DNA from: Planctomycetota bacterium
Lineage (GTDB): Bacteria > Planctomycetota > UBA11346
Reading direction: 5' to 3'
Assembly (NCBI GenBank): GCA_024641365.1
Contig: JAHEDF010000006.1
Location: 1-29,583, forward strand
Length of the DNA: 29,583 bases
The position numbers and the translations under genes were made by a program. The notes beneath the pieces are model-generated. The model saw only the letters and a program-made list of their open reading frames with translations, had not been told where the DNA came from and ran no database searches. Position 1 is the stretch's first letter, and every line of letters begins with the position of its first letter. Below are positions 23,929-29,583 of this stretch, piece after piece.

Positions 23929-26031
23929 TTAGACAATTAACCCGTTCTGTTTTAATAACGCAGTTGGCGATGGTTCGCGGCCACGGAATGTTTTAAAAAC
24001 TTTTAGTGGATGTTGGCTGCCGCCGAGTGCTAACACGGTATCGCGGAAGCGGCGCCCAGTATCGGTTACGGCTTGCGGATTATCTAACCCAGCATCTTCA
24101 AATGCGCCGAAGGCATCAGCGGATAAAACCTCAGCCCATTTATAGCTGTAATAACCGGCGGCATAGCCACCGGCAAAGATGTGGCTAAAACCACATAAAA
24201 AGCGATCTTCTGGCAATGGTGGAATAACCGTAGCAGTTGCAGCGACACGTTTTTGCACATCCATAAATGATTCTGTGCCATCAGGATCGTGGCGATGATG
24301 TAACTCTAAATCTAAAGCCGAGAAATACACTTGGCGGCAAATTAATGAAGCAGCGCGGTACGTACGAGCGGCGACAATTTTATCAAATAGTGCATCAGGT
24401 AACGGTTCGCCTGTTTGCCAATGCCGTGCAAGACCGGGTTGTTCTTTAGTGCCAATTATCGTTGGACGGTGATAACACCAATTTTCCATAAACTGACTTG
24501 GTAATTCGACCGCATCCCATTCGACATTATTAATGCCGGCTGCTTCCATATGTTCGACCGTGGTCAGCATATGTTGTAGTCCATGACCAAATTCATGAAA
24601 TAACGTTTCAACTTCACGGAAGGTCATCAACGACGGCGTGTCGCCAACCGGCGGCGTTTGATTACAGACTAAATACGCAACGGGTAAACGCAGCGAACCG
24701 TTGGTTAATATTTTACGATCAAGGACGTTATTCATCCACGCACCGCCGCGTTTATTTTGCGGGCGGCTATAGGGATCTAAATAAAAGGCGGCAATATCTT
24801 TGCCATGTTCATCAGCAATACGGAAAAAGCGCACATCGTTATCCCATACCGATGTTTCACCGTCAGCGGCACGCACGGTTATGCCAAATAAACGCTTGGC
24901 GATGGCAAACATGCCATCCAAAACACGCGGCAAAGCAAAATAGGGGCGTAATTCTTCGTCTTTATAACTGTAGCGTTTTTCGCGTAAGCGTTCGGCCCAG
25001 AATCCCATATCCCAATGATTTAATTGCAAAGTTTTATTATTGGTTTCTTCGCGCGCAAAAGCCGTCAGATCATCTAATTCCTCTTTTGCTTTTGGTAATG
25101 CGACTCGTAATAAATCCTGCAATAGTTTATCAACATCAGTGACACTAGGGGCCATTTTTTCAGCTAAGGATAATTCGGCAAATGTTGAATAACCCAGTAA
25201 GGCGGATTTTTCTTTACGTAATTTTAAAATTTGATTAATCAGCGGCGCATTATCGTGCGGTGCGACTGATGCACGGGTCACAAAAGCATGATATAATTTT
25301 TCACGCAAATCACCGCGTTTGGCATGCTCCATAAATGGTATGTAACTCGGACCATCTAAGGTAATACGCCACGGACCAGTGGTGGCGGCATCTTTTGCTG
25401 GTTCTTTATTGGCAGCGCGCGCCGCCGCATGAGCCGCCGCAGTTTTTGCGCTGATGGGTAATCCGTCAACCTCTGCCGGATCAGTTAATTCCAAAGCAAA
25501 CGCTTTAGTCGCATCTAACAATTGATTACTAAATTTGGTCGACAAATCAGCGAGCTCTAATTCAATTTTTTGAAAGCGCTCGCGTTTGTCCCCAGTTAAT
25601 CCAACGCCAGCATGCTCTGACTGACGAATTTGCGCCGTGACGATGCGTTGTTGGGTTTCGCTTAATGTTGCCCATTCGGGACCATCACGCAAAGCTACCA
25701 AAGCTTGATAAATGGGAACGCTTTGTCCCAGACTCATAAATGCAGTCACCACATCTTGCTGGACAGCTTGATGTGCTGCCCGTAGTTCATCGCTGTTACT
25801 GACACTCATTAAATGATTAATAACGCCCCATGCATAGCCTAATGCCTCACCAAGCGCAGTTGATGGTGGCACTATGGCTTTGTACGTTGGTTTTACATTT
25901 TTTTCGAGCGCCGCTAAATCGTCACGTAATTTTGGGAGTAAGGACCGAATAGCTGGTTCAACGTGCTCAGCACGAATTTTATCAAATTGCGGTAATTGAT
26001 CGTGGCCAAAAAGCGGATTGTCACTCGTCAT
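23929..26031 (-). CDS. prlC: M3 family oligopeptidase (oligopeptidase A-like)
   Basis: 700 residues, close to the usual 680 of oligopeptidase A, with no signal peptide, so it acts in the cytoplasm on short peptides. It starts NPLFGHDQLPQFDKIRAEHV, a typical oligopeptidase A opening. The zinc motif HEFGH gives His479, Glu480 and His483, and the third ligand is the Glu in WDAVELPSQFMENW about 26 residues on. The C-terminal part has GGYAAGYYSYKWAEVLSADA and ends with FRGREPSPTALLKQ, both hallmarks of the family. AAGGA six bases before the ATG at 26031 supports this start. The gene ends at the terminal-repeat element. The symbol is by family likeness. Confidence 0.95.
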   Translation of the reverse strand: MTSDNPLFGHDQLPQFDKIRAEHVEPAIRSLLPKLRDDLAALEKNVKPTYKAIVPPSTALGEALGYAWGVINHLMSVSNSDELRAAHQAVQQDVVTAFMSLGQSVPIYQALVALRDGPEWATLSETQQRIVTAQIRQSEHAGVGLTGDKRERFQKIELELADLSTKFSNQLLDATKAFALELTDPAEVDGLPISAKTAAAHAAARAANKEPAKDAATTGPWRITLDGPSYIPFMEHAKRGDLREKLYHAFVTRASVAPHDNAPLINQILKLRKEKSALLGYSTFAELSLAEKMAPSVTDVDKLLQDLLRVALPKAKEELDDLTAFAREETNNKTLQLNHWDMGFWAERLREKRYSYKDEELRPYFALPRVLDGMFAIAKRLFGITVRAADGETSVWDNDVRFFRIADEHGKDIAAFYLDPYSRPQNKRGGAWMNNVLDRKILTNGSLRLPVAYLVCNQTPPVGDTPSLMTFREVETLFHEFGHGLQHMLTTVEHMEAAGINNVEWDAVELPSQFMENWCYHRPTIIGTKEQPGLARHWQTGEPLPDALFDKIVAARTYRAASLICRQVYFSALDLELHHRHDPDGTESFMDVQKRVAATATVIPPLPEDRFLCGFSHIFAGGYAAGYYSYKWAEVLSADAFGAFEDAGLDNPQAVTDTGRRFRDTVLALGGSQHPLKVFKTFRGREPSPTALLKQNGLIV

Positions 26032-26042
26032 GGAAAGTCCTT

Positions 26043-26079
26043 AGTCAAAAAATAACGGCAGCGGAATGGCCCGCTGCCG
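26043..26079 (-). terminator. Intrinsic terminator after the CsbD-like gene
   Basis: Arms CGGCAGCGG (26056-26064) and CCGCTGCCG (26071-26079) make a perfect 9-bp stem with a six-base loop. On the minus strand it is followed by TTATTTTTTGAC (26055 down to 26044). It lies 30 bases after the stop of the 26109-26324 gene and just ahead of the M3 peptidase start, so these genes are probably separate units. Confidence 0.85.
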
Positions 26080-26108
26080 CTAATCGACTTCGGACCTTTT
26101 AAAAAGAA

Positions 26109-26324
26109 TTATGAGCCGGACTGCACGCCGCCAGTTTGTTGTAATAAACTCAACACAGTGCGACGTGCGGTAATACGGTTGACCCAATGACGGTTTTGAA
26201 TTTTTGCGGTCAAAAGATCAATTCGTTGCTGACATTCTTCAACATCCAACGGCGTTAGGCGTGGACATTGTTGGCGTAATATGGGCAACATTTGCGACCA
26301 TTGGTCGTCAGGAATCGTCAACAT
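26109..26324 (-). CDS. Small CsbD/YjbJ-like protein
   Basis: 71 residues, helical and cytoplasmic. The order W-x-x-x-L-x-x-L-R, then RLTPLDVEECQQRIDLLTAK, then IQNRHWVNRITARRTVL follows the CsbD/YjbJ stress-protein pattern (W near the start, an LT-x-x-D-L turn, a K/R-x-x-L-x-x-x-IQ helix, then a helix after an aromatic residue). The identity is low, so this is a tentative fold assignment. No Shine-Dalgarno is seen before the ATG at 26324. It has its own terminator and a 123-bp gap upstream to sulfatase 2; a hairpin GCCGT-t-ACGGC lies in that gap. Confidence 0.5.
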   Translation of the reverse strand: MLTIPDDQWSQMLPILRQQCPRLTPLDVEECQQRIDLLTAKIQNRHWVNRITARRTVLSLLQQTGGVQSGS

Positions 26325-26447
26325 AGGGCGGCCTCGGGGCGTCGGATGGTAGGGATTTCGCCCAAGGGTCTAGGGGGGAGTGGTGGTAGCTTCGAACTTA
26401 GGCCGTTACGGCTGACTTTATCGCAAAAACTAGGCAGTATACACCCA

Positions 26448-27974
26448 TCAGTTGGTTTCTACCGGGGCTGGTTTTTTCTCTTTTTTGGGTTTGTTGGCGT
26501 TAGGTTTTTTGGCCAGCGGTGCCTTTTCGCTCCACGGAATGGTGCGACTAAAGAGTACGCCATACTTATCATAATTATGGTTCGGTACGAATTTTGTGGC
26601 TATGGCCGCAAGCTCTTTGTCATAGGCAGCGCGTAACAATGCGAGCTGATCGGCATGTGGTCCATCAAGTGGTAATGGACGTTGTTCAAAACGATCATTA
26701 CCGACATGAAAAAATTCTTCTGTTGGTTGCATGCCGTCGGCACCATAAAACCAATAAATATATTTCCATTCTTCGGTGACGATCGCTAACGATTGAGCTG
26801 ATATAATGCCCCAGAAATTAAAGAGCGGTAAATGGTCACGAACTTTTCTTTGTGAATCATTAATAAGTGGGGTCAGATCTTTTCCGTCGAGATTATCTGC
26901 AGCAGGAATACCAGCTAAAGATAATATCGTGGTTGCCATGTCGGCATTCGCCGTGAGTGCTGGGCTCACATGTCCAGCAATTTGTTTTCCAGGACGTGGA
27001 TCATAAATGACGAGGGGCGATTTGGAGGCTTCTTCGTAGGGTAATATTTTATCACCAAAACCGTGGGCACCACAATTATAGCCATTATCCGATGTATAGA
27101 TAATAACAGTATTTTCGCTCATTCCTTCACGCGTCAAAGCATCACGAATCATACCCAGTGCCACATCAACACCTGTGATGAGTGCGTAGTAGTGGCGCAA
27201 AGTATTTTGATAATCATCAACCCAAAAGCGATAACTAGTGTATGCTCGACTAGTACGTACTTGGGGTGATAAATAAGCAGCATTCTCGACACCAAAATTT
27301 ACCGGCGGAGAAAATTGTTTGCCATTATAAAGCGCGAGATCAATGGGATCAGGCGACAAGGGTAAATGAGGCGCTTTAAAACTAATCGATAAACAAAATG
27401 GCTTACCAGTGGCTTTTGCTGATTTTATCGTGTCTGCTGCCCAGGCACCATAAGCTCTGGAGCAATGTGGATATTTTTCAGCGTAGTGCGCAATGGTCGG
27501 ATTTTTTTTTGTTTCGTATTCCGTTTGTCCTGGTCCACCACCCCAATAATCAAAGGAGTCTGCGAACACAGAAAACTTTTCTCCTTGTAAATCAAAACCT
27601 AATTTACCAGCAAAGCCAACGACATAGCCATTATTTCTTAAAATTTGTGGATAGGTTTGTTCATAGAAACGTCGCTCTAAATCGCCGTGATCAAAATTAC
27701 AGCCATGGCGATATTCATATAAACCAGTCATGACGACGCAGCGACTACCCATGCAGATGGAAGTGGTGTTGTAATGATTTGTAAATTTTACGCCTTCACT
27801 GGCAAGTTGATCAAGATGTGGTGTGATAATATCTTTATTGCCATAACAGCCTGCGGCATTAATGGTTTGATCATCAGTTAATATAAAAATAATATTTGGT
27901 TTATCAGCAGAGATGAGCTGTTGACTGAGAGCAAGCGCAATTCCAAGTGCGAGTAATAAACGATGAGCGAACAT
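26448..27974 (-). CDS. Secreted type I sulfatase (sulfatase 2) with Lys/Pro-rich tail
   Basis: 508 residues from the ATG at 27974, chosen because GAGGT lies just upstream and a signal peptide (about 1-23, FAHRLLLALGIALALSQQLI) starts there; the frame is open for 30 further codons with no such features. Metal-site Asp34-Asp35 lie in FILTDDQ, and YTSDNGYNCGAHGFGDK gives the C-terminal Asp-Asn and Lys. The formylglycine motif is SICMGSRCVVMTG (Cys74): CMGSR has glycine where CxPSR or CxASR is usual. Related planctomycete sulfatases have CMASR and the same LYEYRHGCNF continuation, so an active enzyme is still likely. The last ~25 residues (LAKKPNANKPKKEKKPAPVE) are a basic, proline-rich tail of unknown role. 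Confidence 0.93.
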   Translation of the reverse strand: MFAHRLLLALGIALALSQQLISADKPNIIFILTDDQTINAAGCYGNKDIITPHLDQLASEGVKFTNHYNTTSICMGSRCVVMTGLYEYRHGCNFDHGDLERRFYEQTYPQILRNNGYVVGFAGKLGFDLQGEKFSVFADSFDYWGGGPGQTEYETKKNPTIAHYAEKYPHCSRAYGAWAADTIKSAKATGKPFCLSISFKAPHLPLSPDPIDLALYNGKQFSPPVNFGVENAAYLSPQVRTSRAYTSYRFWVDDYQNTLRHYYALITGVDVALGMIRDALTREGMSENTVIIYTSDNGYNCGAHGFGDKILPYEEASKSPLVIYDPRPGKQIAGHVSPALTANADMATTILSLAGIPAADNLDGKDLTPLINDSQRKVRDHLPLFNFWGIISAQSLAIVTEEWKYIYWFYGADGMQPTEEFFHVGNDRFEQRPLPLDGPHADQLALLRAAYDKELAAIATKFVPNHNYDKYGVLFSRTIPWSEKAPLAKKPNANKPKKEKKPAPVETN

Positions 27975-27978
27975 AATT

Positions 27979-27983
27979 ACCTC
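27979..27983 (-). promoter_or_regulatory. Shine-Dalgarno deciding the sulfatase 2 start
   Basis: GAGGT on the minus strand, four bases before the ATG at 27974. It favours this start over the upstream in-frame ATG at 28064. Confidence 0.75.
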
Positions 27984-28096
27984 ATGAGATGAATGGCGAG
28001 ATATGATGTTTGTGATGTTGGACAAATCGCTGTTGAATGCTCCTACACAAGCATGTTTTTTCAAATAAATGTATCATGATGCTGAATAGAGATGCC

Positions 28097-28168
28097 TGCA
28101 TAAGATATAATGCACAAAATTATGCATAAAAATGCGGGGTTGGACGAGACGATCTCATAAATAGTCTC
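28097..28168. promoter_or_regulatory. Palindrome-rich control region between sulfatase 2 and the SET gene
   Basis: The divergent gap holds TGCATAA (28097-28103) facing TTATGCA (28120-28126), the second half being part of a perfect palindrome TTATGCATAA (28120-28129). Closer to the SET start, GAGAC (28146-28150) faces GTCTC (28164-28168). These are operator-like by shape only; no known regulator is implied. Confidence 0.35.
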
Positions 28169-28174
28169 ATTAAA

Positions 28175-28573
28175 ATGTCTGATTCTACCTATGTTATTAG
28201 TCGCAGTCGCATCCATGGCCACGGCCTCTTTACCAAAAACCGTATTCAGCGACGGATGAAATTGGGGGAGCTCACCGGCGTAAAGGTCCGCATGTCGCAT
28301 GCCTTGCGTGAGCAATTAAAAAGAGAAGTCATGCAATTAGTAGAACTCGGCCATGGGTGGGCCTTAGATTGCACACATGGAAATGAATTTCGTGTGCTCA
28401 ACCATAGTTGTCAGGCAAATTGTTATTTACGTTTGTCGCATCGTCGCGTGGAAATTTATAGTCGCGGACCTATTCCAGCTGGTACGGAATTAACCGTTGA
28501 TTATCGCGAGACCATGCATGAGGGCGGCATGGCGTGCAAATGTGGTTTACCTGGCTGCCGTTCCTTGCTTTAG
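28175..28573 (+). CDS. SET-domain protein (predicted protein-lysine methyltransferase) with post-SET cysteine motif
   Basis: 132 residues made almost entirely of a SET domain. SET enzymes transfer methyl from S-adenosylmethionine to protein lysines. The AdoMet-side start SRIHGHGLFTKNRI (11-24), the knot motif NHSCQANC (76-83), and ELTVDY (105-110) are all clear. The end ACKCGLPGCRSLL gives Cys121, Cys123 and Cys128; with Cys79 of NHSC this matches the zinc-binding post-SET tail of eukaryotic enzymes. There are no other domains, so it must find its substrate with the SET fold alone. The ATG at 28175 has no strong Shine-Dalgarno. It is divergent from sulfatase 2 and ends at a likely terminator. 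Bacterial SET proteins are known in Chlamydiae and other PVC bacteria; the substrate here is unknown. Confidence 0.9.
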   Translation: MSDSTYVISRSRIHGHGLFTKNRIQRRMKLGELTGVKVRMSHALREQLKREVMQLVELGHGWALDCTHGNEFRVLNHSCQANCYLRLSHRRVEIYSRGPIPAGTELTVDYRETMHEGGMACKCGLPGCRSLL

Positions 28574-28834
28574 CTTCGGGGTTGTTTGTTTCGAGGGCTT
28601 TGCCCTCGGGCTCCCACGGACTTTGTCGTGGTTTTTTTTCATGCGCTTCGCTTTGAAAAAATGAGCGGATGGGCTGCGCCCATTATATCCGCTCACCACC
28701 ACTCGGCGCCCGCTCGCCTTTCGGCTCGTTGTTGTGCAAACCTGGGAGCGCCGGCGGCTCTCCGGCTTTTTTACACCACGAATATTGGTGTGACGCTTGC
28801 CTTGCGGCTCGGCCATCGGCTAAAACGCCGCCAG
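28574..28834. repeat. GC-rich hairpin-dense intergenic stretch
   Basis: 261 bp without a gene but with a string of short hairpins: CGAGGGC-ttt-GCCCTCG (28592-28608); CCACGGAC / GTCGTGG (28614-28631); GAGCGGAT-GGGC-tgc-GCCC / ATCCGCTC (28663-28694); GCCGG / CCGGC (28750-28766) followed by six T; CACCA / TGGTG (28774-28791). Short open frames cross it but resemble no protein. The look (GCGCCGGCGGCTCTCCGGC) is that of dispersed intergenic palindromes common in PVC genomes, which is an impression I cannot check here. Confidence 0.55.
28614..28639 (+). terminator. Likely intrinsic terminator of the SET gene
   Basis: CCACGGAC-ttt-GTCGTGG stem with one bulged G, directly followed by eight T (28632-28639), about 40 bases after the SET stop. 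Confidence 0.65.
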
Positions 28835-29185
28835 TTATCCACTGGTACGTTGTGCCTTTGATAAATTGGTAATCATCCGTCCAACAATTTGACAATGTGA
28901 AATAATTTCCAGACACTGGTTTGCATCGAGTAATTCAATATCCATCGCAATAATTATTTGCGTATGCACTTCCGCATTTGATCCGTTTGCGATGTCTAAA
29001 AATCTTTTGAATTCACGATCATAGCGTTGTGCGCCTTCGCTGATATTGCTGACGATAGAAATCGCGGCGCGTCGCAATTGCGATTTCAGATCGCCTTCAG
29101 CGCGCATGTCGTGTGTGGCCTGAGATACGAGTTGCAGCAATGTGCGTGCTTCGTGCCAGACGCGGAGGTTAGTGAATTTTGCCAT
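28835..29185 (-). CDS. Four-helix-bundle protein of the 23S rRNA intervening-sequence (S23/IVP) family
   Basis: 116 residues. It opens FTNLRVWHEARTL and has the family core SQLRRAAISIVSNISEGAQR (about 36-55) followed by FKRFLDIANGSNAEVHTQI and a closing helix. These small helical proteins were first noted inside intervening sequences of 23S rRNA genes but are mostly found alone in PVC and other genomes; their role is not established. No rRNA sequence flanks this copy. AAGGAG eight bases before the ATG at 29185 is the strongest ribosome-binding site in the window. The hairpin-dense DNA downstream and the tandem repeat upstream suggest that it sits in a variable region. Confidence 0.88.
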   Translation of the reverse strand: MAKFTNLRVWHEARTLLQLVSQATHDMRAEGDLKSQLRRAAISIVSNISEGAQRYDREFKRFLDIANGSNAEVHTQIIIAMDIELLDANQCLEIISHCQIVGRMITNLSKAQRTSG

Positions 29186-29427
29186 GGTGTAGGCTCCTTG
29201 TAGCCCCCGTCAGACCGTTCGCGCGCAGCAGTCAAGGCCGCTTGCGCCGACCAAAGGGAGGGGAGCCTTGAGGGCGAGCACGGATGGTATGATGGGGGAT
29301 GCAGGGAGCCGTAAGGGGGATTTTGGTATAAAATTTCCGATAGCCGATAGCCGATTTCGGATCATGGAGTGTTTATTCGATGCCTGACCCATAATCGTGC
29401 TGAAATAAATCAGATACGGTATTTTAT
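29186..29427. other. Gene-free stretch with a short CCGATAG tandem repeat
   Basis: 242 bp between the IVP gene and the last partial gene. The first half is GC-rich and purine-biased on the plus strand. At 29337-29360 the unit CCGATAG occurs twice, followed by CCGATTTCGG, which is itself a palindrome. I see no gene or RNA in it. Confidence 0.4.
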
Positions 29428-29583
29428 TTAGCGAAGGAAAAATTCTTTAACATCATCATTAAAGGCATTGACTTTATAGTAAAGTTCAAAATTAGAAGTC
29501 TTTTCATTGAAATATTTTGATCCTTTATGCTTAGTTTTTAAAAATTCATCAAAGTCAGACCATTGATCTAGAATCAAATTTAG
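29428..29583 (-). CDS. 3' end of an unidentified gene, cut by the window edge
   Basis: An open frame of 51 codons runs from the window edge to a TAA at 29428-29430. The visible C-terminus reads DQWSDFDEFLKTKHKGSKYF then ELYYKVNAFNDDVKEFF and ends FLR. It is rich in Asp, Phe, Lys and Tyr and much more AT-rich than the rest of the window, which may mean recent gain. No family is recognised. The call rests on the open frame and protein-like composition alone. Confidence 0.4.
   Translation of the reverse strand, partial: LNLILDQWSDFDEFLKTKHKGSKYFNEKTSNFELYYKVNAFNDDVKEFFLR

Noticed and set aside
27975..28064. Longer start for sulfatase 2
   Set aside because: The extra 30 residues precede a complete signal peptide, and GAGGT marks the ATG at 27974.
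28586..28916. Several overlapping open frames on both strands in the hairpin-dense stretch
   Set aside because: They follow from GC-rich palindromes free of stop codons; the translations are low-complexity and resemble no protein.
1..29583. Defence, toxin-antitoxin, prophage or secretion-system cluster
   Set aside because: No nuclease, integrase, capsid, restriction or toxin families are recognisable among the proteins of the window.

Overview
The window reads as bacterial chromosome from a Gram-negative member of, or near, the Planctomycetota-Verrucomicrobiota-Lentisphaerota (PVC) group. This is inferred from gene content, not from a marker phylogeny: two secreted formylglycine sulfatases, an M60-like metallopeptidase, a DUF1080 protein, a PQQ propeller protein carrying a c-type haem, a SET-domain protein and a 23S rRNA intervening-sequence family protein, all typical of that group. 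An outer-membrane barrel protein and several Sec-type signal peptides show a diderm envelope. I see no rRNA, tRNA, CRISPR array, transposase or phage gene.

Layout. 62-6572 (minus): a secreted thioredoxin-fold protein without cysteines, the replicative polymerase DnaE, and a porin-like barrel protein followed by a clear intrinsic terminator. 6844-9895 (plus): a LysM-L,D-transpeptidase, a long hairpin, and a Uup-type ABC-F ATPase. 9913-10056: a 144-bp element with perfect 31-bp terminal inverted repeats. 10071-13739 (minus): a likely operon of a B12-domain radical SAM protein and a PQQ quinoprotein with an inserted haem domain. 13939-19699: sulfatase 1 (plus), a second long hairpin, an M60-like metallopeptidase (minus), and divergently a DUF1080 protein overlapping a GNAT acetyltransferase. 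19760-23730 (plus): a small META-domain protein and an 1103-residue transglutaminase-DUF2126 protein. 23764-23907: a second, inverted copy of the terminal-repeat element. 23929-27974 (minus): oligopeptidase A-like M3 peptidase, a small CsbD-like protein and sulfatase 2. 28175-28573 (plus): a stand-alone SET protein with a post-SET cysteine motif. From 28574 the character changes: hairpin-rich GC-rich DNA, the intervening-sequence protein gene, a short tandem repeat, and the AT-rich 3' end of an unknown gene.

How the genes fit together. The two sulfatases, the M60-like peptidase and the DUF1080 protein are all predicted to be exported and together suggest breakdown of sulfated, O-glycosylated polymers such as mucin-like glycoproteins. 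The porin could carry small products inward and the PQQ protein could oxidise a sugar or alcohol in the periplasm, but both links are inference. DnaE, ABC-F, the L,D-transpeptidase and the M3 peptidase are housekeeping genes.

I did not find a clear new multi-gene system such as a defence island. The least ordinary items are the two-copy non-autonomous element family, the pair of related giant hairpins after genes, the haem domain inside the PQQ propeller, the SET protein with a eukaryote-like zinc tail, and the cysteine-free redoxin.
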